The notes under the pieces were generated by a model. The model was not told the DNA's origin. It was given only the letters and a program-made list of their open reading frames with translations, and ran no database searches. Of a stretch of 64,000 nucleotides of DNA, positions 32,206 through 41,782 are shown one piece after another. Origin of the DNA: Flavobacterium collinsii (GTDB lineage Bacteria; Bacteroidota; Bacteroidia; Flavobacteriales; Flavobacteriaceae); NCBI RefSeq assembly GCF_902804485.1, contig NZ_CADCST010000096.1:1-64000 (forward strand), given 5' to 3'. Numbering within the stretch: position 1 is the first letter of the stretch; each line of letters starts with the position of its first letter. Made by a program: the position numbers and the translations under genes.

Positions 32206-34299
32206 ATGAGTAAAGCAATATATATAGCCACAAGCGATCAGAATAGTGGAAAATCAATTGTAACACTTGGTTTGATGAGTATCTTGATTGGTAAAACGGC
32301 TAAAGTGGGTTATTTTAGGCCCATAGTTGAGGATTTTGTTGATGGGGAGTTAGACAATCACATCGAGACAGTGCTGTCTCATTTTAATCTTGATATTAAA
32401 TTTGAAGATGCCTTTGCGATCACCAAAAGCAAATTAATCAAGAAGAAAAATAAAGGAAAAATAGGAGAGGTTCTGGATCTCATTATTGAAAAATATAAAA
32501 AACTTGAAGAGCGTTTTGATTTTGTTTTGGTAGAAGGAACAAGTTTTACCGGAGAAGGAACTTCAATCGAACTGGATTTGAATGTTTTAATCGCCAAAAA
32601 CCTTGGGATTCCTACCATTATTATCGGATCGGGAGTAGGTAAAACTCTGGAAGAATTAGTAGACAGTCTGTATTTGGTTTATGATTCCTTTAAAGTAAAA
32701 GAAGTTGAGGTATTATCTGTCATTGCTAATAAAGTACAGCCCGAAAACATCGAATTGGTGACGCAGGGATTGCAAAAAAGTTTACCGGCAAATGTACTCA
32801 TCAACACCATCCCGCTGATTTCAAGTTTGAACAATCCAACGATGCAGGAAATAGTCAATCAGCTTGATGCCAAAGTATTGTTTGGAGGTGCTTACTTAAA
32901 CAATGAAATTGGACATTTTAGCGTTGGAGCAATGCAATTGCACAACTATCTGGTTCATTTACATGATAATGCATTGGTGATTACGCCAGGAGACCGTTCA
33001 GATATTATTTTAGGAGCCTTGCAAGCCAATGAATCGGCCAATTATCCAACAATATCTGGAATTATCCTAACAGGAAATATTGTTCCGGAAGAAAGTATTC
33101 TCAAACTTATTGAAGGACTTTCGGCCATCGTACCAATTATTGCCGTTGATGGAGGAACTTACGGTATCACCAACAAGATTGGGTCTATCAGATCAGAGAT
33201 TTACGCAAATAATACTAATAAAATAGAAACCTCGATCAGTACGTTCGAAAAGTATGTTGCCATGGACGATCTGTCTGAAAGATTGATCACTTTTGAAGCA
33301 GAAGGAATGACACCTAAGATGTTTCAGTACAACATGGTAAAAAGAGCCAGACAGTATCGAAAACACATCGTTTTGCCCGAAGGAAATGATGAGAGAATCA
33401 TCATTGCAGCCTCAAGGTTACTCGCTATGGATGTGGTTGATATTACCATCATCGGAGATAAAAAACAGATTGAAAGTAAAGTTAATGAACTGGGAATTAC
33501 ACTGGATTTTTCAAAAATTACTGTCATTAATCCAATAGAGTCGGAACTTTACGAGGACTATGCGAACACCTATTATGAACTCCGAAAAGCCAAGAATGTA
33601 AGTATTACTATGGCAAGAGATTTAATGGAAGACGTTTCGTATTTCGGGACTATGATGGTATATAAAGGACATGCTGATGGAATGGTTTCGGGTGCTGCAC
33701 ATACTACGCAACACACCATTTTGCCGGCTTTGCAATTCATTAAAACCAAACCTAATTCATCGGTAGTTTCATCTGTGTTTTTTATGTGTTTAGAAGACAG
33801 AGTTTCGGTTTTTGGAGACTGTGCCATCAATCCAAATCCAACAGCGGAACAATTAGCGGAAATTGCGATTTCGTCGGCAGAATCAAGTTCAGCTTTCGGA
33901 ATTGAGCCTAAAATCGCAATGCTTTCTTATTCATCAGGAGCATCCGGAAAAGGAGATGAGGTTGATAAAGTAAGAGCTGCAACCGAAATTGTAAAGCAAA
34001 AACGTCCCGATCTAAAAATTGAAGGACCAATTCAGTATGATGCCGCAGTAGATCGCGCTGTTGGAAAAAGCAAAATGCCGGATTCAGAAGTAGCGGGGCA
34101 GGCGAGTGTTCTAATTTTTCCTGATTTAAATACAGGAAATAATACCTATAAGGCAGTGCAGCGTGAAACCGGGGCTCTGGCTATCGGTCCAATGTTGCAA
34201 GGCTTGAACAAACCGGTAAACGATTTAAGCCGTGGTTGTACCGTTGATGACATCATCAATACGGTTGTAATTACGGCCATTCAGGCACAAGGACTTTAA
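32206..34299 (+). CDS. pta: Phosphate acetyltransferase
   Basis: Converts acetyl-CoA and phosphate to acetyl phosphate and CoA, the first step of acetate formation. The long 697-residue form has an N-terminal P-loop-like domain (YIATSDQNSGKSIVTLGLMS), a central DRTGG-type domain (about 210-320, containing GDRSDIILGALQ), and the catalytic PTA domain from about 375 with PEGNDERIIIAASRLL and YSSGASGKGDEVDKVRAA. ackA follows 174 bp downstream on the same strand, so the two steps are linked. Confidence 0.96.
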   Translation: MSKAIYIATSDQNSGKSIVTLGLMSILIGKTAKVGYFRPIVEDFVDGELDNHIETVLSHFNLDIKFEDAFAITKSKLIKKKNKGKIGEVLDLIIEKYKKLEERFDFVLVEGTSFTGEGTSIELDLNVLIAKNLGIPTIIIGSGVGKTLEELVDSLYLVYDSFKVKEVEVLSVIANKVQPENIELVTQGLQKSLPANVLINTIPLISSLNNPTMQEIVNQLDAKVLFGGAYLNNEIGHFSVGAMQLHNYLVHLHDNALVITPGDRSDIILGALQANESANYPTISGIILTGNIVPEESILKLIEGLSAIVPIIAVDGGTYGITNKIGSIRSEIYANNTNKIETSISTFEKYVAMDDLSERLITFEAEGMTPKMFQYNMVKRARQYRKHIVLPEGNDERIIIAASRLLAMDVVDITIIGDKKQIESKVNELGITLDFSKITVINPIESELYEDYANTYYELRKAKNVSITMARDLMEDVSYFGTMMVYKGHADGMVSGAAHTTQHTILPALQFIKTKPNSSVVSSVFFMCLEDRVSVFGDCAINPNPTAEQLAEIAISSAESSSAFGIEPKIAMLSYSSGASGKGDEVDKVRAATEIVKQKRPDLKIEGPIQYDAAVDRAVGKSKMPDSEVAGQASVLIFPDLNTGNNTYKAVQRETGALAIGPMLQGLNKPVNDLSRGCTVDDIINTVVITAIQAQGL

Positions 34300-34401
34300 T
34301 TAATTTGTTAATTATTAATTATACGTCTTACAGTATGAGGTACTCAAAAAAAACGTTTTATCAGCGTAAAAAAAATAATAGTTTCAATCGTTAAGTTATA
34401 T

Positions 34402-34462
34402 AATCTTAAACTTGAAACTTTAAACTTGAAACAAAAAAATAGAGCCTTAGCCTCTTAGCAAC
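34402..34462. repeat. TTGAAAC and CTTAG word repeats between pta and ackA
   Basis: ACTTGAAACTTTAAACTTGAAAC (34410-34432) repeats the TTGAAAC word, and GAGCCTTAGCCTCTTAGC (34442-34459) repeats the CTTAG word. The two families join here in one short gap. Confidence 0.55.
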
Positions 34463-34473
34463 TTAAAAAAAAA

Positions 34474-35658
34474 ATGAAAATACTAATAATAAACTCAGGA
34501 AGTTCATCAATCAAATATCAATTAATGGTCATGCCTACCAACGAAGTAATTTGTACCGGTATGATTGACAGAATTGGATTAGAAACTTCAAATGTGATCT
34601 TTAAAACAGGAACCAATACAATCGAAGAAACGTTTCCGATCGCCAATCATAAAGTAGGCTTGCAAAAAGTAGCCAATATGCTTTTAGATGCCGAAAAAGG
34701 AGTGATTAAATCGACTTCCGAAATTGGAGCAGTAGGTCATCGCGTGGTACATGGAGGAAGTGCTTTTAGTGATACTGTAAAGATTGACGAAAAGGTGAAA
34801 TTAAAAATCAAAGAACTTTTTGAATTGGCGCCACTGCATAATCCTGCTAATTTAGAAGGAATTAATGTTGCTGAGGAGATTTTTAGTTCAGCAGAGCAAA
34901 TTGCGGTTTTTGATACCGCTTTTCATCAAACAATGCCTGAGTTGGCTTATAAATATGCCATCCCAAATTACCTTTTAACAGAACATAAAGTACGCGTTTA
35001 TGGTTTTCACGGAACCAGTCACAAATATGTTTCTGAAAAAGCGATTGGTCAATTAGAAAAAAAAGCGAAAATAATCACCATTCACCTTGGAAATGGGTGC
35101 AGTATGACCGCCATTAAAGACGGAAAGAGCATCGATCATACGATGGGATTCTCTCCTTCAAACGGTCTTATAATGGGAACCCGTGCCGGAGATATTGATC
35201 AGTCGGTTATTTTTTATATGGTTAAAAATCTTGGGTATACGGCCGATGAGGTAAATTCGATTTTACTGAAACAAAGCGGTATGCTTGGGCTTACGGGTTA
35301 CAGTGATTTGCGCGATATTGAAGCAGAAGCCGAAAAAGGAAATAAGGATTGTATACTCGCATTGCAAATGAATGCCTACCGAATCAAAAAAACGATTGGT
35401 TCGTATGCAGCAGCTTTAAACGGGTTGGATGCGATTGTATTTACCGCTGGAATCGGTGAGAACTCCTCTTATATACGTAAACTGGTTTGTACCGATATGG
35501 ATTATTTCGGAATTGAACTGGATGATGAAAAGAATCAGATTCGCTCTAAAGAAATTAGAGAGATCAATACCCCAAATTCAAGAGCAAAAGTTTTGGTGGT
35601 ACCAACTGATGAAGAATATGAAATTGCTAATCAGGTTTATCAGTTACTTCAGAGTTAA
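34474..35658 (+). CDS. ackA: Acetate kinase
   Basis: Transfers phosphate from acetyl phosphate to ADP, giving acetate and ATP. A 394-residue cytosolic enzyme of normal length. The opening ILIINSGSSSIKYQLM, GAVGHRVVHGG, the nucleotide-binding TIHLGNGCSMTAI and FTAGIGENSSYIR are complete. It follows pta at 174 bp, with word repeats but no clear terminator between them, so a joint transcript is possible. A terminator follows at 35678. Confidence 0.97.
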   Translation: MKILIINSGSSSIKYQLMVMPTNEVICTGMIDRIGLETSNVIFKTGTNTIEETFPIANHKVGLQKVANMLLDAEKGVIKSTSEIGAVGHRVVHGGSAFSDTVKIDEKVKLKIKELFELAPLHNPANLEGINVAEEIFSSAEQIAVFDTAFHQTMPELAYKYAIPNYLLTEHKVRVYGFHGTSHKYVSEKAIGQLEKKAKIITIHLGNGCSMTAIKDGKSIDHTMGFSPSNGLIMGTRAGDIDQSVIFYMVKNLGYTADEVNSILLKQSGMLGLTGYSDLRDIEAEAEKGNKDCILALQMNAYRIKKTIGSYAAALNGLDAIVFTAGIGENSSYIRKLVCTDMDYFGIELDDEKNQIRSKEIREINTPNSRAKVLVVPTDEEYEIANQVYQLLQS

Positions 35659-35677
35659 AACTGACCTATGTAATATA

Positions 35678-35708
35678 AGGAAGCTTCTCATTTGGGAAGC
35701 TTTTTTTA
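35678..35708 (+). terminator. ackA terminator
   Basis: AAGCTTCTC pairs with GGGAAGCTT (one G-T pair) around a 4-nt loop, followed by a T run, 20 bp after the stop. Confidence 0.85.
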
Positions 35709-35733
35709 TGCTTTCAGATTAAATATTTGTCTG

Positions 35734-35741
35734 TATCTTTG
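35734..35741 (+). promoter_or_regulatory. -7 box of the PUL regulator gene
   Basis: TATCTTTG matches TAnnTTTG. It lies 18 nt before the TTG start at 35760, inside the longer frame that would begin at the TTG at 35727. No good -33 is found at the usual distance. Confidence 0.45.
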
Positions 35742-35759
35742 ACTATAAATCATACTATT

Positions 35760-38504
35760 TTGAAATCGATACTTCTTAAAGCTATATTTTTCTTTTTCAT
35801 TGCTTTTCAAATCCAGGCACAAGAATTACTTCCTTTCGTAGAAAATTACAACAAATCAGATTATCAGGGCGACAATCAAATCTGGAATGTTGTTCAGGGA
35901 AATGATGCTGCAATGTATTTTGCCAATAACCATTATTTATTGCGTTACGATGGTGTAATCTGGGAAAAGTATACCCTGCCCAATAAAACAATCATCCGCT
36001 CGATCATGATCGAAGGAGATAAGATCTATTCAGGTTCTTATAAAGAATTTGGGTATTGGTACCGAAAAGACGGAAAGATGCATTATGTATCGATCACCAG
36101 GAAACTGCGATTGTTTGATGAAAAAGATAATGAAGAGATTTGGAAAATCTTTAAGTTTAAAGGTTCTGTTTATTTCCAGTCTTTTAATGATGTTTTTATT
36201 TATAATGGAAAACACATTCAGAAAATCAAATTTCCTTTTTTAATATCCTATTGTTTTGTAGTCGATAATAATGTGTATGTGGCCTCGGTTGAGAAAGGGC
36301 TTTTCCGTATGGATGGTTCGAGGATTGCTAATCCGAAAGGCTGGAACGTTTTAAAAAAGACGGTAGTTCACGCCATCGAAAAGTACAAAAATGAAACATT
36401 TATTTTTACGCAGAAAAAAGGAATTTTTATCGTAGAAAAAGGAGGTTTAAGACCCTGGAATAATCCATTAAATGAAGTTTTAAAATCGGCAACAATTAAT
36501 GTAGCTAAGTTCATTAAAGGAAATAAACTGGTGGTAGGAACCGGAAACAGAGGTGTATTTATTTATGACTTTCAGAGCGATACCTATAAAAATATCAACA
36601 GGAACAATGTCTTAATGAACAACTCGGTTTTGAGCATTGGTTTTGACAAAGAGAACGATTTATGGCTTGGTTTGGATAATGGTATCACACATGTTGAAAT
36701 TAACTCTCCAATTTCATTCTTTTACGATAATTCGGGACTTTTGGGTTCAGTTTATTCTGTTGCAGCTATCGATAAGGGATATTTGATTGCTTCGAATCAT
36801 GGTGTCTTTGAATTTGTTTCCGGTAAGTTTAAGATGTTGCCCAATACACAAGGTCAAGCCTGGAATATTACTAAAATTGGTACAAAATACATCATTGGTC
36901 ATAATGACGGAACTTTTTGTTATGAAAATGGATCATTAACCCGAATTAATGCCAGAAGTGGCGGATGGAATTTAACGAAAAGCAGCATCAATAATACTTA
37001 TTTTCAGTCTACGTACAGTGGTGTTGTAGTTTATGATGATATTTTGAAACCTACCCAGAATAAAGTTATCAACGACCTTTCAAAGCCTATAAAATATGTT
37101 GCTCAAAATCAAAAGAATGAAATCTGGGCAGCCGACAATTATCGTGGATTGTATCGCGTATTGTATGATGATGATTATAAGACCAAAAAAGTCGAGAATA
37201 TTACGCAGCAGAGTAAAATTAAGAATGATTTTGGCGTAAAGATCTTTGAGTTTAGAAATGAAATTCTTTTTCTCATCAATAGTGTGTGGTACACCTACAA
37301 TTCAATTAGCGCCAGTTTGGAAGAAAACGAACTGTTCAATTCTAATTTTAAGAAGATAAGCGATGTCGTTTCGATTGATGAAGATCACTTTGTTGTGCTT
37401 CAGGATGGTATTTTGTATCACATTTATGCAAAAGGAAATAAATTTATCTGGAACATCATTCAGGAGAAATATTATAAAGGCACACTGATCAATGATAATT
37501 TGAGGATATTTAAAACTCAAAATCATTATTTGCTTAATCTTGATGATGGATTTATTTCGCTTCAGCTTACTTATGAAAACAAGCAAAATTCTAATGTCAA
37601 GATAGAAGCTTTTAATGATGGAAATCTTGTAGCAAACGATTCTAAAATCAAATACAACACCGAGATAAAAATAAATGTAATTTCAGGAATTTACGGTGCG
37701 AGTAAGCCTAACTTATTCTACAAAATCAATAAAGGCAGTGATTTTTTACCAATTTCTGACGGTTTAATTGTACTGAACAATTTAAGCAGTGGTAATCATG
37801 CTATTGTGGTTTACAAGCACGATGGGGCAAGCTACGAAAAAGTAGCAGATTTTGATTTCAAAGTGGCAGAGCCATGGTATTTTTCATTCTGGATGATTTT
37901 GCTGTACCTGCTGGTAGCAGCAGGTATTTTGTTTTTTTATTACAAATGGAATAAACTGCGTTACATGCAAAAACTGAAATTACAGGCCGAAGAGTTAAAA
38001 CATCAGCGTGAAATTCTGGAAATGGAATTAAAAGCAGAGAATGAACTGAATCTACAGGAATACGAAAAACACATTCTGGAATTGGAACTGCAAACAAAAT
38101 CTTCTGAAGTTGCAGGAAAATCATTGTCGATTGCCAAGCAAAGTGAAATGATCGATAACATTCAGAACATTCTGAACTCAGAAAAAGACTTTAATAAACT
38201 TAAGAGTGAGATCAAAAAGGCAATTAAGATCAATGAGGTAAATAAACACGAATGGGAAATTTTTGAAACAAATCTGAACCAGATTCACAATGAGTTTATT
38301 ATTAACCTTTCTAAGAAGTATCCAAACTTGACTCCAAAAGATATAAAACTGTGTATTTATCTTAAAATGAATCTTTCTTCAAAGGAAATTGCACCTATGA
38401 TGAACATTTCTTTTAGGGGTGTGGAACTGCATAGATATCGTCTAAGAAAGAAGTTGGGGCTCACACAGGATGAAAACCTCTCAAAATTTTTATTAAGTCT
38501 GTAA
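35760..38504 (+). CDS. Membrane-spanning PUL regulator: propeller sensor with LuxR-type HTH
   Basis: A 914-residue one-protein sensor and regulator. A signal segment (ILLKAIFFFFIAFQIQAQE) is followed by about 640 residues of beta-propeller-like repeats (NDLWLGLDNGITHVEINSPI is a typical blade), then a Y_Y_Y-like domain. One membrane helix is near FWMILLYLLVAAGILFFYY, followed by a long coiled coil and a C-terminal HTH (LTPKDIKLCIYLKMNLSSKE, GVELHRYRLRKKLGL). Such proteins sense glycan outside and bind DNA inside. It is upstream of SusC on the same strand. The TTG start at 35760 is chosen because a -7 box lies at 35734. Confidence 0.85.
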   Translation: MKSILLKAIFFFFIAFQIQAQELLPFVENYNKSDYQGDNQIWNVVQGNDAAMYFANNHYLLRYDGVIWEKYTLPNKTIIRSIMIEGDKIYSGSYKEFGYWYRKDGKMHYVSITRKLRLFDEKDNEEIWKIFKFKGSVYFQSFNDVFIYNGKHIQKIKFPFLISYCFVVDNNVYVASVEKGLFRMDGSRIANPKGWNVLKKTVVHAIEKYKNETFIFTQKKGIFIVEKGGLRPWNNPLNEVLKSATINVAKFIKGNKLVVGTGNRGVFIYDFQSDTYKNINRNNVLMNNSVLSIGFDKENDLWLGLDNGITHVEINSPISFFYDNSGLLGSVYSVAAIDKGYLIASNHGVFEFVSGKFKMLPNTQGQAWNITKIGTKYIIGHNDGTFCYENGSLTRINARSGGWNLTKSSINNTYFQSTYSGVVVYDDILKPTQNKVINDLSKPIKYVAQNQKNEIWAADNYRGLYRVLYDDDYKTKKVENITQQSKIKNDFGVKIFEFRNEILFLINSVWYTYNSISASLEENELFNSNFKKISDVVSIDEDHFVVLQDGILYHIYAKGNKFIWNIIQEKYYKGTLINDNLRIFKTQNHYLLNLDDGFISLQLTYENKQNSNVKIEAFNDGNLVANDSKIKYNTEIKINVISGIYGASKPNLFYKINKGSDFLPISDGLIVLNNLSSGNHAIVVYKHDGASYEKVADFDFKVAEPWYFSFWMILLYLLVAAGILFFYYKWNKLRYMQKLKLQAEELKHQREILEMELKAENELNLQEYEKHILELELQTKSSEVAGKSLSIAKQSEMIDNIQNILNSEKDFNKLKSEIKKAIKINEVNKHEWEIFETNLNQIHNEFIINLSKKYPNLTPKDIKLCIYLKMNLSSKEIAPMMNISFRGVELHRYRLRKKLGLTQDENLSKFLLSL

Positions 38505-38570
38505 GATTGGGATTAGTTTTTTAAATATCTTATATTTTTCTACTTCTTTTATTATATAATTCTAATACAT

Positions 38571-38703
38571 CATTACTACATCATAACGTTATGTTAATAA
38601 AATAAAATTAACATTTAATTTATTGATAACCATTTACTTGTGTCCTTTTTTTAACATAATGATGTAGCTGTGTTGTAGTGGTATTTGATGTACTACAACG
38701 TTG
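38571..38703. promoter_or_regulatory. Candidate control region of the susCD operon
   Basis: The gap between the regulator and SusC carries CTACATCAT (38576-38584), its complement ATGATGTAG (38659-38667), and a perfect dyad GTTGTAGT (38672-38679)/ACTACAAC (38692-38699). These related half-sites could bind the regulator. No clear TAnnTTTG box was found, so the start site is unknown. Confidence 0.4.
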
Positions 38704-38748
38704 TAATTGTTTAATTTGGCACTACTAACTTAAACGATTACGAACTGT

Positions 38749-41700
38749 ATGAAAAATTTTATTTTTAGCTTTTTAGCGCTCTTGTTGCTCCCTACATATA
38801 TGATGGGGCAGGCACAAGCAATTAAAGGAAAAGTAGTAGACAGTAGTGGAATGGGAGTTCCTGGGGCAATTATTAGTGCTTCTGAATCCAGAGCCTCTGC
38901 TGACGCGGACTTCGATGGTAATTTTATCATTAATGCTAAAGTTGGAGAGACCTTAAAAATCTCTATGCTTGGTTTCGATTCTGTTTCTATAACAGCGACA
39001 TCCACACCAATGACTATCACCTTAAAAGAAGCAGGTGATACTTCTTTAAAAGAAGTAGTTGTAATTGGTTATGGTACCAGAAAGAAAATTGACAATACTT
39101 CGGCTATTACTTCATTAAAGGCAGAAGATGTTACAAGAACAAAGGTATTAAATGCTTCTCAGGCTATTCAGGGTAAAGCAGCTGGGGTTCAGGTAACTTC
39201 TTCAGATGCTCCTGGAAGTACTCCTTCTGTGGTTATTAGAGGTTTAGGTACTGCGCTAGGAGGAAGAAATCCTTTATATATTGTTGATGGTATGCCAACA
39301 GAGAACATCAATAATATCAATACAAATGATATTACATCGTATGAAATTCTTAAAGACGCTTCATCTCTTGCTATCTATGGTACCAGAGCTGCAAACGGGG
39401 TTATCATTATTACTACTAAGAAAGGTAAGGGAGATAAAATCTCTGTAGAAGTAGAAAGTTTTGGAGGTGTTAGAACACCACTTAAGAAAGTAAAAATGGC
39501 AGATGCTAATCAATATGCAAGCTATTCTAATGCTTCTTTAGGAACAAACAGATTTTCTACAAACCAACCTGTTAATACAAATTGGTTTGATGAAATTACG
39601 AGAACAGGTACTTATACTCAAAACAATATTTCTATTTCCGGAGCTTCAGAAAATGTAAAATATTTTTTTAGTGCAGGTAATTATCAGGAAAAAGCCATTC
39701 TTAACGGCTTAGATTATAGCCGTACAAGTTTTAGAAATAATAACGAATTTAAACTTTCTAAAAAAGTTACCTTAAATCAGAATTTTAGCTTTACATCGGC
39801 TAATTCTACACCGAAACCATTAAGCGCATTTACCAATGCATACAAGCAATCACCAATTGTTCCTGTTCGTTTTGCAAATGGTCAGTATGGTGCGCCTTTT
39901 GCAGATGCAAGTGGAGTTGCAAGCCCAAAAGGTACTTCATTTAACAATGTTGGTAATCCTGTTTCACAATTAGATTTTTACAATGAACAACAAAGAAGTA
40001 TTACACTTCAGGGTGGTTTGAAATTGGATTATGAAATCTTAGAAGGTTTAAAGTTTACTTCGCAATTTAATGGTGAATACTATACCTGGAAAAATTATAA
40101 TTTCGAGGATAGTAAAAACGCTTGGTTAGCAGCTAATCCAACTCGTAAAGATGGAGATTATTCAAGTACCGATCCTATCAATTTATTGACTAGAGGTAGA
40201 GAGCAATATTTTAACTGGAACTTATCTAACTATTTGACTTATAATAAAGTATTCGCTAAAATTCATGACGTGGAGTTAACAGCTGGTATTGAAACTTCAG
40301 TGAAAGGTCCAAGAGAAAAATTAGTTATTACTAGAAAAAATGTAAGTCCTGATTCTAACTATTGGTCTCTTTATAATGCAAAAGACGCAAAAGGTGTAGA
40401 CTACTCCGGTACTGTTACAAATTTGCAGGATATTGTATTCAACGAAAGTAAATTAGCTTCTTATTTTGGACGTTTCCAATATAAATTAATGGACAGGTAC
40501 TTAGTAACCGGAACTATTAGACGTGACGGATCTTCAAACTTTGCAAAAGATTACCGTTGGGGAACTTTCCCATCTGTAGGTCTTGGATGGATTATGACTA
40601 AAGAAAGTTTCTTATCAGATGTTAAAGGAGTTAATTTAATCAAATTTAGAGGTAGCTGGGGTAAATTGGGTAACCAAAATGTACCATTAAACAGTCAAAG
40701 TTATAATTCCGGATTAAACAGTTATTTAGGTGGTTCAATTTTATATGAAGGAACAAGTATTACTTCCCAAATTGACCCTACTTTAACATGGGAAATTACA
40801 GAAGAGTCTTCAGCTGGTGTAGATTTCGAATTTTTAGACAGCAGATTAAAAGGATCATTTGATGTTTACAACAAGAATACAGATAACGTAATTTTATATG
40901 TGAAACCTTATCCAACTTCTGGAATTACGACGGCTTCTCCATCTCACGTAGGTGAAGTTTCAAATAAAGGTTATGAAATTTCTTTACGTTGGGATGATAA
41001 AATCACTGAGGATTTAAGTTATTGGGTTGGAGGTAACTTCTCACACAACAAAAATGAGCTTACAAGCTTAAAAGATGTTTCATTATCTCAGGTTGTTGGA
41101 GGTAATTTAGGTAATGGTCAAGATACTAAATTGTTATACAACAACTCAGTTGGCCAACCATTAGGTAGTTTTTATCTTTATGAGTATGCAGGTGTAGATC
41201 CGGCAAACGGAAACATGCTTTATTATAATGCTGCAGGCGCTAAAGTGACTCAGGATGCATTATCTGCAACAGCTGATAAAAAATATGTAGGTTCAATTTT
41301 ACCAAAAGCGAATTACGGTATTTCTTTAGGATTGGTGTACAAAAACATTGATTTCTCTGTTGATGGATATGGAACTGGTGGAGCAAAAGTATACAATGGT
41401 AAAAAAGCACAGCGTTTTGGAGGTGAAAACATCGAAGCTTCTATGACAAATGATTATTGGACACCAACAAATACAACATCGTCAAATCCAAGACCATTTA
41501 ATACTGTTCCTGTTGCTTCAACTTATTATATGGAATCTGCAGATTTCTTTAGAATCAATAACATCACTGTAGGATACAAACTACCTCTTAGAGGTGATCA
41601 ATTTATTAGTTCTTGCAGAATTTATCTTAATGCAATCAACCCGTTTATTACACAGAAATTTTCAGGTTTCTCTCCTGAGTTAAATGCAGATGGAGACCCT

Positions 41701-41778
41701 TACAAACTTCAGGGAGTTGAGTTGGATGCTTACCCAACATTAAGATCATTTGTAATTGGTGCTAATTTAAAATTTTAA
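38749..41778 (+). CDS. SusC/RagA-family TonB-dependent outer-membrane transporter
   Basis: A 1009-residue outer-membrane protein that moves oligosaccharides into the periplasm, powered by TonB. After the signal peptide (LALLLLPTYMMGQAQ) comes a carboxypeptidase-regulatory-like domain (about 22-95). The plug contains SVVIRGLGTALGGRNPLYIVDGMPTEN, and SSLAIYGTRAANGVIIITTKKGK is the SusC signature. The rest is a large barrel ending FVIGANLKF. It is encoded 4 bp before the SusD gene. The length is normal. The transported sugar is inferred from neighbouring enzymes. Confidence 0.97.
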   Translation: MKNFIFSFLALLLLPTYMMGQAQAIKGKVVDSSGMGVPGAIISASESRASADADFDGNFIINAKVGETLKISMLGFDSVSITATSTPMTITLKEAGDTSLKEVVVIGYGTRKKIDNTSAITSLKAEDVTRTKVLNASQAIQGKAAGVQVTSSDAPGSTPSVVIRGLGTALGGRNPLYIVDGMPTENINNINTNDITSYEILKDASSLAIYGTRAANGVIIITTKKGKGDKISVEVESFGGVRTPLKKVKMADANQYASYSNASLGTNRFSTNQPVNTNWFDEITRTGTYTQNNISISGASENVKYFFSAGNYQEKAILNGLDYSRTSFRNNNEFKLSKKVTLNQNFSFTSANSTPKPLSAFTNAYKQSPIVPVRFANGQYGAPFADASGVASPKGTSFNNVGNPVSQLDFYNEQQRSITLQGGLKLDYEILEGLKFTSQFNGEYYTWKNYNFEDSKNAWLAANPTRKDGDYSSTDPINLLTRGREQYFNWNLSNYLTYNKVFAKIHDVELTAGIETSVKGPREKLVITRKNVSPDSNYWSLYNAKDAKGVDYSGTVTNLQDIVFNESKLASYFGRFQYKLMDRYLVTGTIRRDGSSNFAKDYRWGTFPSVGLGWIMTKESFLSDVKGVNLIKFRGSWGKLGNQNVPLNSQSYNSGLNSYLGGSILYEGTSITSQIDPTLTWEITEESSAGVDFEFLDSRLKGSFDVYNKNTDNVILYVKPYPTSGITTASPSHVGEVSNKGYEISLRWDDKITEDLSYWVGGNFSHNKNELTSLKDVSLSQVVGGNLGNGQDTKLLYNNSVGQPLGSFYLYEYAGVDPANGNMLYYNAAGAKVTQDALSATADKKYVGSILPKANYGISLGLVYKNIDFSVDGYGTGGAKVYNGKKAQRFGGENIEASMTNDYWTPTNTTSSNPRPFNTVPVASTYYMESADFFRINNITVGYKLPLRGDQFISSCRIYLNAINPFITQKFSGFSPELNADGDPYKLQGVELDAYPTLRSFVIGANLKF

Positions 41779-41782
41779 TATT

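Noticed and set aside
38730..39020. 96-codon ORF antisense to the SusC start
   Set aside because: Shadow of the SusC reading frame.
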